Positions 34,891-42,510 of a stretch of DNA of 64,000 nt are shown in pieces. The stretch is from Bacteroidota bacterium. Lineage in GTDB: Bacteria; Bacteroidota; Bacteroidia; Bacteroidales; F082. Both the position numbers and the translations under genes were made by a program. Every line of letters begins with the position of its first letter. The first letter of the stretch is position 1. The notes beneath the pieces were generated by a model that saw nothing but the letters and a program-made list of their open reading frames with translations, was not told the origin of the DNA and ran no database searches. The stretch is from assembly GCA_024279935.1 (NCBI GenBank), contig JAJRQZ010000066.1, forward strand, positions 1 to 64,000, given 5' to 3'.

Positions 34891-35721
34891 ATGAAGAGTA
34901 AATCTAGAAATAGGGGGTTATGGGTTTTGGCAATAGTGCTGACATTCGCGTTTATAATCTATCAAAGGGCCACGGGGCCTACCTATCCGCATAAAGGTTC
35001 GGTAGATATTGCCGGACAAACAGTTGATTATGAGTTGCTGCGCTCATACGAAACCGGAAATAACGCACCAGTTGAGATTGATGTTCCCGCTAAGGATGTA
35101 AGCGGGGTTTTTACTTATAAAAGATATAAAAGCTACGATGAATGGATAAGTGTCGAGATGAAACGTGACGGAAAAACGCTTAAGGCCGAAATCCCCATGC
35201 AGCCCCCGGCCGGTAAAGTGGAGTATAAGGTCGAGCTTAATTATAATGGGCAAACAATAAGCTTGACGGAGGAGCCTGTTGTTTTAAGGTATAAGGGCGC
35301 CGTTCCCAAGCCGGTCTTGGTGCCTCACATATTTTTCATGTTTATTTCTATGTTGTTCGGTATGCGTGCCGGTATAGAGGCTCTTTTTAAAGGTGACGAC
35401 AGTAAATACTATGTTGGGGTTACCTTGATTTGTCTTTTTGTCGGGGGCATCATCCTTGGCCCGATAGTTCAAAAATTCGCGTTTGGCGAATACTGGACCG
35501 GATGGCCCAACGGCACTGATCTGACAGATAATAAAACAGCCATCACCTTGGTGTTCTGGATAATAGCATTTGTCATGCTCGTGCGGGACAAAATGCACCG
35601 TATTATGGTAATCGCGGGTGCCCTTGTTATGGTAGCCGTTTATATCATCCCGCATTCGGCACGCGGTTCCGAGATCGACTATACCAAAAATGAAACCCCT
35701 CAAACAGAAATCGCCGAATGA
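34891..35721 (+). CDS. Membrane protein of unknown function, paired with rhomboid
   Basis: A 276-aa protein. One N-terminal helix (residues about 10-24) is followed by a beta-rich periplasmic domain of about 110 residues (FTYKRYKSYDEWISVEM), then four hydrophobic helices between residues about 145 and 255 and a short Glu-ended tail. I know no named family, although similar proteins occur in Bacteroidota. Its stop overlaps the rhomboid protease start by 4 bases (ATGA), so the two are coupled. It could be a rhomboid partner or simply co-expressed. Confidence 0.75.
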   Translation: MKSKSRNRGLWVLAIVLTFAFIIYQRATGPTYPHKGSVDIAGQTVDYELLRSYETGNNAPVEIDVPAKDVSGVFTYKRYKSYDEWISVEMKRDGKTLKAEIPMQPPAGKVEYKVELNYNGQTISLTEEPVVLRYKGAVPKPVLVPHIFFMFISMLFGMRAGIEALFKGDDSKYYVGVTLICLFVGGIILGPIVQKFAFGEYWTGWPNGTDLTDNKTAITLVFWIIAFVMLVRDKMHRIMVIAGALVMVAVYIIPHSARGSEIDYTKNETPQTEIAE

Positions 35722-36326
35722 GCTTGAGCATTATCATAATCGCTGTAACGGTGCTGGTATCGTTCTTGGCATTCAATAATACCGAGCTGTTCGACAAGCT
35801 GAAATTCAATCCTTATTTGATAAAGGAACATAAGCAATGGTGGCGATTCCTGTCGCATGCATTGATACATGCCGACTTTATGCATCTCATCATCAATATG
35901 TACGTGCTTTATTCCTTTAGCAGCATAGTTGAGGAGGTGTTCTTTAATTCCATGTCGTACCGAGGGCTTTTGTTATTTTTCCTGCTTTATGCGGGAGGTG
36001 TCTTGTTTTCAACATTATACGATTACGGGAAGCATAAATCAGATGCCTATTATAATGCGGTCGGTGCCTCCGGCGCCGTTTCGGCCGTGGTATTTTCAAG
36101 CATCCTGATATTCCCGGGAGGCAGTATATTCTTGTTTCCCATCCCTTTCCCCATTCCTTCATGGGCTTTCGGTATCTTGTATTTGGTTTATTCGGCATGG
36201 ATGGGAAGACGGGGCGGCGACAATATTGGCCATAATGCCCACCTATGGGGAGCCGTTTTTGGCCTTATATTTACGATAATCGCCATCCCGGGTGTGATTG
36301 GCAACTTTATCCGAACTTTGTTCTGA
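35718..36326 (+). CDS. Rhomboid-family intramembrane serine protease
   Basis: A 202-aa membrane protein with about six helices, the minimal bacterial rhomboid length. Landmarks are HALIHADFMHLIINMYVLYSF in the first helices, the catalytic serine in NAVGASGAVSAVV and the catalytic His in HNAHLWGAVFG. It cleaves substrates inside the membrane. It is coupled to the preceding membrane protein gene by a 4-base overlap, and a terminator follows at 36404. Substrate unknown. Confidence 0.9.
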   Translation: MSLSIIIIAVTVLVSFLAFNNTELFDKLKFNPYLIKEHKQWWRFLSHALIHADFMHLIINMYVLYSFSSIVEEVFFNSMSYRGLLLFFLLYAGGVLFSTLYDYGKHKSDAYYNAVGASGAVSAVVFSSILIFPGGSIFLFPIPFPIPSWAFGILYLVYSAWMGRRGGDNIGHNAHLWGAVFGLIFTIIAIPGVIGNFIRTLF

Positions 36327-36403
36327 GACGCTAAAAGTCAAGTTCATAGAAACCATCTGGATTGTTATTGCGTGCTTTTGTTTTAATCCTCCCTTTGGCT
36401 AAA

Positions 36404-36435
36404 ACGGTATCCCTTTGTTTTATACCGTGTTTTTT
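36404..36435 (+). terminator. Putative terminator after the rhomboid gene
   Basis: A 7-bp stem, ACGGTAT (36404-36410) and ATACCGT (36422-36428), is followed by G and six T's. It lies 78 bases after the rhomboid stop, on the plus strand. Confidence 0.6.
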
Positions 36436-36465
36436 GTTATTTTCGTGGCAGACGAATACTGATAA

Positions 36466-39400
36466 ATGTTTCAAAAACCACTTTCATATATCATTGCTGC
36501 ATGGGCTTTTGTAATGAGCCTTTCAGCTATAGCTCAAGTAAACATTATTCCTATTGGGGCGAGGAAAGTTTATCTGGAAGAACCGCTTAGCCAGGGCAGG
36601 GTGTTGAGCATTGTTGAGGATGACAGGGGATTAATGTGGATAGGAACCCTGGACGGGCTTAATTCTTATGACGGATATAATGTAGAAGTGTTCAGGCACG
36701 TTTCAAGTGACTCAACAAGCATCAGCAACAACACCATAAATTCCCTCTGCACCGACGACTCATCAAGGATATGGATAGCCACCGAGAACGGCCTGAATCT
36801 CTTGGATCCTATAAATAAAGTTTTTAAAACTTATTTCGAGGACGAAAAGGATTTTGTGAAAAAAAACGCCAACCAGATAACGAAAGTCTTGGTTGGCGAC
36901 AGCGGATATATTTGGTTGGCTACTGCGGGAGCAGGTATTGTCAGGTTTAACCCGGAAAACGGGGAAAGGGAATATGTTTCGCTGGACATCGACAAAGCAA
37001 ATATTTATAATAATGTTATAGAGCACTTTGACATAGATGGTTATGGTAATATTTGGTTTGCTAACTCAACTGGCGATATAGGCATGATAAACAAAGAGCG
37101 TACTAAAATCCGCTTTATAAAAGTTGATGGCAGGAAATCCGAGAGGAGAACAGGATATGTGCACTCTGTTTTGATAAACTCGGTGGGAAAAGTGTTGTTC
37201 ACGATTACGGGTAAATATAATGGCCTTTATTATTATGATAAAGCAAGGGGCCTGGTTGTTGAAGACAGGGATTTTAACGATAACCTCTATAACGACAATT
37301 ATTGGCCCCAGATCACTACTTTGGGTTATTTGCTTGAGGATTTGCATGGTAATGTATGGATAGCTTCCGTTTTTAATGGGATATTTAAGTATTCCGGTGA
37401 TGGCACCACAATTTATTATCCGGATTATGTACTTGATAAACAGGGCGATGAGCATTTTGCCGGTCCCGGCATAAAGTGTCTGTATTTCAGTAGGAGCAAT
37501 GTTTTGTGGATAGGTTCCAACGGTTATGGGTTGTCGAGCGTCAACGATTTCAACTTTAAGTTTAACGCCATCAGCAAGGGTGATTTTGCACCGGGATTTG
37601 AAGTGAAAAGTGTCAGGGCCATTTATGAGGACTCAACTTACTTGTGGGTTGGAGGTTATTATGGCCTTGCCCGAATTGATAAGCTTACTAATTCAATAAG
37701 CACTTATCTTAGCGGTAGCAGTATTTATAAGATTTATCCTGACAAGGAGGATTATAGCTATCTGTATATTGCAACTGAGGGCGATGGGCTTTATAAATAT
37801 AAAAAGTACAATGGGCATTTCACAAAAGATTTTTATTCTCCGCCCGCAGGTGTTTGGGAAGGTCCCAATGTTTTCGATATTAATCAACAGGGCGATTCAA
37901 TTCTTTGGATAGGCAGAGACAGCGGACTTGAAAAGTTGAACCTTAAAACCAGGACTTCACAAAAAATAGAGCTCGACAGCATACAAAACCAGTTTCTAAA
38001 TAATAGCTTTTCTGTCCTGAGCTCTTTGATTGATAAGCAGGATAATATATGGATAGGAACTTTAAAAAGCGGTCTGTGGCTTTACGACAGGAAAAAAAAC
38101 AAATTGGTTCAGAAAAAACTGAAATTGATTGGGCAAACAGCACAACCGGTCCGTATTAATTCAATATCGCAGGACTCCAAAGGGAATTACTGGTTGTGCA
38201 CAGGTAATGGGCTGTATTTCTCGGATGATATGAATGCCAAGTTTAAAGTGTTTACGATAGAAACCGGCTTGCCGAACGATTTTGTTTATGCCTGTCTCGA
38301 GGATGATCAAGGAACCTTTTGGATAAGTACGAACAACGGGCTGTCGAATTACAATCCCAGTTATGCTTCGTTCACCAATTATTTTATCAACAGCGGCTTA
38401 AAAAGCAACGAATTCAACACAGGGGCTTATTTTAAATCAAAAAACGGGACTTTGTATTTTGGCGGAATTGACGGCCTTTTGTTTTTCCTGCCCAAATACC
38501 TTAGTAACATCCACAAGGAATACCCGATAGTACTCACTAAAATCCTTGTTGACAACAATGTGATCATCCCTCTTAAAAAAGCCGCAGGCAGTTATAAAAT
38601 CAAGCTTGGGGAGGACGACGATAACTTGACTATTGAGTTTGCATATCTGAGCTTTCTGGGCAAAAAACAAAACGAATACGAGTATCGGATATTAAACTCA
38701 AACAGTAAATGGATTAAATTGGGCTCGGCCAACCGGATCGTGATAGAAAAACCCCGATATGGTAAGGAAAAGTATGAAATCAGAGCGAGGACCAAGGATA
38801 GTTTGTGGAACAACAAAACAATTGTCCTGGAAGTTGTAAAGACGCCCCATCCATGGCAAACATGGTATTTTTGGCTGTTTATAGTTGCCTTTGCCGCGCT
38901 TATGTTATTTTTTTATTTTAAAAGGCGCTTGTACAAAATAGAAAATGAGAAAAGAAAACTGGAATCCATCGTTGCCGAACGGACCAAAAAACTGAAAATA
39001 TCAAATGAAAGCCTGATACTATCAAATGCCACTAAGGACAGGTTGTTTTCCATTATCGCACATGACCTAAGAAACCCATTGAATTCGCTATTGGGGTTTA
39101 CCTCCTTGATCCATGCCCAATCGGGTTTGTATAGCGAAGAGGAAATCAAGCAGTTTATCGCAACTATTTATATATCCTCGAAAAACCTTAACAACCTGTT
39201 GGATAACCTTTTAGGTTGGTCAAGGCTTCAAATGGACAAAATAAAACCTAATTTCCGCAATGCCGTCGTTGATGATATCGTAAAGGCTAACCTTAGGTTT
39301 CTTGATGGAAATATAGGCGAAAAGGAATTAAAAATAAAACATTACGAGTATAGCGGGGCCTTGGCTTATATAGATATTGATCTGCTGTCGCTAATAATAC

Positions 39401-39711
39401 GCAATATCGTATCCAACGCCATTAAGTTTACCCCTTACAACGGTGAAATCACCATAAGGACCACTTTGGCGGATGATTACATCTGTATTTCCATAAAAGA
39501 TAACGGAAGGGGCATGGACGAAAAAACCCTCGGGTTATTGTTTGGCGATGGAAACAACTTTACGAATGTTGGCACTAACGATGAGCAGGGAACCGGATTA
39601 GGCCTCGTTTTGTGCAATGATTTCATTAAATTGATCAAAGGAAAGATTGAAGTTAAAAGCACCCCCGGCATTGGGAGCGAGTTTTTGGTTTATGTGCCGA
39701 GGTCCACATAG
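36466..39711 (+). CDS. Propeller-type sensor histidine kinase, no receiver or output domain
   Basis: A 1081-aa membrane sensor. A signal peptide precedes two-component regulator propeller repeats (DDRGLMWIGTLDGL, NIWFANSTGD, NVWIASVFNG, NVLWIGSNGYG and others), then a Y_Y_Y-type domain (YEYRILNSNSKW) at about 670-790. A helix lies at about 798-820, and a short coiled linker leads to HisKA with the phosphorylated His in IAHDLRNPLNSL (about 865). HATPase motifs are RNIVSNAIKFTP, DNGRGMDE and GTGLGLVLC. Hybrid relatives in Bacteroidota add receiver and AraC domains; this one stops after HATPase, so it needs a separate response regulator, which is not in the window. Such sensors often detect glycans. 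Confidence 0.9.
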   Translation: MFQKPLSYIIAAWAFVMSLSAIAQVNIIPIGARKVYLEEPLSQGRVLSIVEDDRGLMWIGTLDGLNSYDGYNVEVFRHVSSDSTSISNNTINSLCTDDSSRIWIATENGLNLLDPINKVFKTYFEDEKDFVKKNANQITKVLVGDSGYIWLATAGAGIVRFNPENGEREYVSLDIDKANIYNNVIEHFDIDGYGNIWFANSTGDIGMINKERTKIRFIKVDGRKSERRTGYVHSVLINSVGKVLFTITGKYNGLYYYDKARGLVVEDRDFNDNLYNDNYWPQITTLGYLLEDLHGNVWIASVFNGIFKYSGDGTTIYYPDYVLDKQGDEHFAGPGIKCLYFSRSNVLWIGSNGYGLSSVNDFNFKFNAISKGDFAPGFEVKSVRAIYEDSTYLWVGGYYGLARIDKLTNSISTYLSGSSIYKIYPDKEDYSYLYIATEGDGLYKYKKYNGHFTKDFYSPPAGVWEGPNVFDINQQGDSILWIGRDSGLEKLNLKTRTSQKIELDSIQNQFLNNSFSVLSSLIDKQDNIWIGTLKSGLWLYDRKKNKLVQKKLKLIGQTAQPVRINSISQDSKGNYWLCTGNGLYFSDDMNAKFKVFTIETGLPNDFVYACLEDDQGTFWISTNNGLSNYNPSYASFTNYFINSGLKSNEFNTGAYFKSKNGTLYFGGIDGLLFFLPKYLSNIHKEYPIVLTKILVDNNVIIPLKKAAGSYKIKLGEDDDNLTIEFAYLSFLGKKQNEYEYRILNSNSKWIKLGSANRIVIEKPRYGKEKYEIRARTKDSLWNNKTIVLEVVKTPHPWQTWYFWLFIVAFAALMLFFYFKRRLYKIENEKRKLESIVAERTKKLKISNESLILSNATKDRLFSIIAHDLRNPLNSLLGFTSLIHAQSGLYSEEEIKQFIATIYISSKNLNNLLDNLLGWSRLQMDKIKPNFRNAVVDDIVKANLRFLDGNIGEKELKIKHYEYSGALAYIDIDLLSLIIRNIVSNAIKFTPYNGEITIRTTLADDYICISIKDNGRGMDEKTLGLLFGDGNNFTNVGTNDEQGTGLGLVLCNDFIKLIKGKIEVKSTPGIGSEFLVYVPRST

Positions 39712-39739
39712 CATGCGAACTCTTATATTGTAAAAGCCG

Positions 39740-39763
39740 TCGGCAGGCACTTATGCCGATTTT
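39740..39763. terminator. Weak bidirectional terminator candidate
   Basis: A 6-bp stem, TCGGCA (39740-39745) and TGCCGA (39754-39759), followed by TTTT lies between the convergent sensor kinase and the DHH-like gene. The T-run is short, so activity is uncertain. Confidence 0.35.
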
Positions 39764-39812
39764 ATATTATTATGCCCTAAATAATCTTTTGTTTGAAGCT
39801 TCATGGGCCGTA

Positions 39813-40805
39813 TTATCCGATAAGCGACTTAAAAGAATTGGGCATCAGCGTATAGCTAAAGTTGTTGTTGCGCCGCGATGAGCGGACAAAAGCGTAGGAA
39901 AAAAGGAAGTTTTCAGGATCAGCCTTGATCGTATTTATGGTATCGCTTGAGTAACTGCACCTTAAAGTCTTGCCTGAGTATGGCGTCAAATTAAACTCAA
40001 GGTCAAAAGGTTTTAAGCAGGCAGTCTCTGCGATGAAATAAATATAAGTTCTGACATATTGATTTAGGGTGTTCTTGCCAAGTTCCCCTTGGCCTTTATA
40101 TCCTCCGTCGGGGCTTGTGCAATAAAATGGTGATGATGTAAGTAAATCAGCTATACCGTTTTTGTGCCCCTTTGTTTTCTTTTCCGTGGAGCTTGTTCTT
40201 GTTTCCTTGATATAATCACAGAAGCTGTTTGTTGTTTTGCCCTTGTCAGATAAGTCGAGCAGCCATTTCCACCATTCTTCGGCATTATCGACATAATTGC
40301 TGAAGGTTGATGTGAGAAGCGCATCGTCGGCACGTAGGAAGATATCGAATAAATTTATATGGCCGATAACTTTTTTGCTAAGCTCAAGTTCGATATCAAG
40401 CCCTTGCTTTTCCAATAGCGCAATTATAAAATGAACAGTCCCAAATGGATATTTTGTATAATATAATCTGTCAGGCTTAAAACATCTTGTGTTTAACAGG
40501 TTGGGGTTTAACTTGTTGGGATTTCGCAATATTTTATCGCTTGCCTTTTCGTCAAATGCCACAATATGTTGGTCGATGCACCTTATTTTTTTCGATGCCA
40601 CGAACATATCAATAAAAACGGCCTCCTTTAGTGTTTTGCATTTATAGCTGTCGAGCCAAATGTTTTCTGCACTGTCGCAAAAGCCCACAATTTGCCAATC
40701 AAGGAAATTATGCACTATCAAAGCCGCCAATATGCCGTCAAGATCAGTGTTTACTATGCATTTTTGATTTCTTTTGAGAATAGGATTGTTGATTATAGAG
40801 TTCAT
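39813..40805 (-). CDS. DHH-superfamily-like protein, unknown function
   Basis: A 330-aa soluble protein. Near the N terminus, CIVNTDLDGILAALIVHNFL looks like the first motif of DHH phosphoesterases (D-x-DG), FIDMFVAS a second and CIDQHIVAF a third, with DQH instead of the usual DHH. The middle and end are unassigned; there are aromatic stretches such as EEWWKWLLDL and YIYFIAETAC. If the fold is right, it would be a metal-dependent hydrolase of phosphodiesters or pyrophosphate, but the motif substitution makes activity doubtful. It has its own promoter (40822-40829) and no linked gene. I cannot assign a function. Confidence 0.65.
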   Translation of the reverse strand: MNSIINNPILKRNQKCIVNTDLDGILAALIVHNFLDWQIVGFCDSAENIWLDSYKCKTLKEAVFIDMFVASKKIRCIDQHIVAFDEKASDKILRNPNKLNPNLLNTRCFKPDRLYYTKYPFGTVHFIIALLEKQGLDIELELSKKVIGHINLFDIFLRADDALLTSTFSNYVDNAEEWWKWLLDLSDKGKTTNSFCDYIKETRTSSTEKKTKGHKNGIADLLTSSPFYCTSPDGGYKGQGELGKNTLNQYVRTYIYFIAETACLKPFDLEFNLTPYSGKTLRCSYSSDTINTIKADPENFLFSYAFVRSSRRNNNFSYTLMPNSFKSLIG

Positions 40806-40821
40806 TTTTAAGTATTTGCGC

Positions 40822-40829
40822 CAAAGGTA
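40822..40829 (-). promoter_or_regulatory. -7 promoter element of the DHH-like gene
   Basis: The minus strand reads TACCTTTG, an exact TAnnTTTG match, 17 bases before the ATG at 40805, so the mRNA would have a very short leader. Confidence 0.5.
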
Positions 40830-40947
40830 GTGTTTTTTTTTATTGATTGTTCATTCGATTGGGCTGACAATAATCGATTAACAAATATTAAGTCGGATAT
40901 TTAGCAATTCTGCGTAAATTGCGCGACAAATTCATATAGAAATAATC

Positions 40948-42462
40948 ATGCTCGAATTATTAATATTTTTGCCCTTATCGTTCACGTTGCCAACCATTTT
41001 TGCTTGGGGTGTTTACAAAAAGGCAGGTCGCAGGGGTTGGGAGACCCTCATACCTTTTTACAACCTTTACGTTTTTGTTAAAATCATTCAAAAGCCCTTA
41101 TGGTGGTTCTTGCTGTTGTTTTTCCCCTTTATAAATGTTTTTGTTTATATGCTCATGTTGGTCGAGCTGGCAAAAGCATTCGAGAAGTATAAACTTTTCC
41201 AGCAGTTTATAGCAGTGGTCTTCCCCTTTGTTTATCTTCCTTATCTGGGGTTTAGCGAAACAGAGGTCTTTGTGCCTGAAGAGAAGCGCAGGAAATTCGA
41301 AAAAGGCTTTGTCCGCGAATGGGTCGATGCTATAATATTCGCCGTTGTGGCCGCGACGATAATCCGCACTTTCCTCTTGGAAGCCTATACTATCCCTACA
41401 TCTTCAATGGAAAAGTCGTTGTTGGTGGGTGATTATCTTTTTGTGAGCAAGATTGCTTATGGGCCAAAAGTGCCAAACACGCCCTTGTCGTTTCCTTTCG
41501 TCCACCATACACTTCCGTTTTCGGAAACCACACCTTCTTTTGTCGAATGGATAAAACTTCCTTATTTCCGTTTTCCGGGATTTGGTGCTGTTGAAAGATA
41601 TGATGCGGTTGTTTTTAATTATCCTGATGGTGATACTGTTTCAACGCGTTATCAAAGCAATAAAAGTTATTATGTATTGAAAAAGGAATTTGGGAGAAAG
41701 CGCGTCTGGACCGACAAAAGAAATTTCGGGGATATTGTTTACCGGCCTGTGGATAAGCGCGAAAATTATATTAAAAGATGTATCGGCTTGCCCGGTGATT
41801 CGCTTCAAGTTGTTGATCGTCAGGTTTATATAAATGGCAAAAAGTCCTTTAACCCGGCTGGCATGCAATTTCAATATTGGGTAAAGACCGATGGCAGCGG
41901 CATTAACCCCCGCATACTTGACGATTTAAACGTTACCGAATTCAGCCGGTCGGGCCAACCCGGATTATTTATGTTTGTTTTAACTGATGAGGCAAAAGCC
42001 AAACTGGAAAAACTTTCGATAGTGAAATCCATTACGCCTTTCAATGATCCGGCAGGCGAATGGAACGAGGCCGTTTTTCCTCAGGATAAAAGATATCAGT
42101 GGAACAGGGACAACTATGGCCCAATTTACATCCCAAAGAAGGGCGTGGCTATACCGCTAAATATGGATGTCCTTCCGCTTTATGAACGCCTGATAAGCGT
42201 TTACGAGGGCAATACGCTGGAAGTTAAGGATAATCAAATATTCATCAATGGTGAATTGGCTAGCTCGTTTGCGCCAAAACTCGATTATTACTGGATGATG
42301 GGCGACAACAGGCATAATTCCGCCGATTCGCGGTATTGGGGTTTCGTGCCGGAAGATCATATTGTCGGCAAAGCCGAGTTTGTCTGGCTTTCGTTGGATC
42401 CAAATAAATCGTTGTTCACAGGCAAAATACGTTGGGATAAAGTTTTCCGGATGGTGAAGTGA
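40948..42462 (+). CDS. lepB: Signal peptidase I with N-terminal membrane domain
   Basis: A 504-aa membrane protease that removes signal peptides. Residues about 1-100 are an extra domain with hydrophobic segments (PLSFTLPTIFAWGVYK, PLWWFLLLFFPFINVFVYML), as is common in Bacteroidota. The catalytic domain starts at about 115: a membrane anchor, the nucleophile Ser in TIPTSSMEKSLL (about 152) and the general-base Lys in KRCIGLPGDSLQVVD (about 276). The final box is YYWMMGDNRHNSADSRYWG. The insertion between these boxes is longer than in E. coli LepB. ftsK follows after 48 bases. Confidence 0.93.
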   Translation: MLELLIFLPLSFTLPTIFAWGVYKKAGRRGWETLIPFYNLYVFVKIIQKPLWWFLLLFFPFINVFVYMLMLVELAKAFEKYKLFQQFIAVVFPFVYLPYLGFSETEVFVPEEKRRKFEKGFVREWVDAIIFAVVAATIIRTFLLEAYTIPTSSMEKSLLVGDYLFVSKIAYGPKVPNTPLSFPFVHHTLPFSETTPSFVEWIKLPYFRFPGFGAVERYDAVVFNYPDGDTVSTRYQSNKSYYVLKKEFGRKRVWTDKRNFGDIVYRPVDKRENYIKRCIGLPGDSLQVVDRQVYINGKKSFNPAGMQFQYWVKTDGSGINPRILDDLNVTEFSRSGQPGLFMFVLTDEAKAKLEKLSIVKSITPFNDPAGEWNEAVFPQDKRYQWNRDNYGPIYIPKKGVAIPLNMDVLPLYERLISVYEGNTLEVKDNQIFINGELASSFAPKLDYYWMMGDNRHNSADSRYWGFVPEDHIVGKAEFVWLSLDPNKSLFTGKIRWDKVFRMVK

Positions 42463-42484
42463 TCGCTGTTTGCAAAAAAAAATG

Positions 42485-42492
42485 TAGGTTTG
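42485..42492 (+). promoter_or_regulatory. Possible -7 element for ftsK
   Basis: TAGGTTTG lies 18 bases before the ftsK ATG and just after the lepB stop. It would give ftsK its own transcript, but lepB read-through is equally possible. Confidence 0.4.
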
Positions 42493-42510
42493 TGAAAATA
42501 ATGGTTATCA

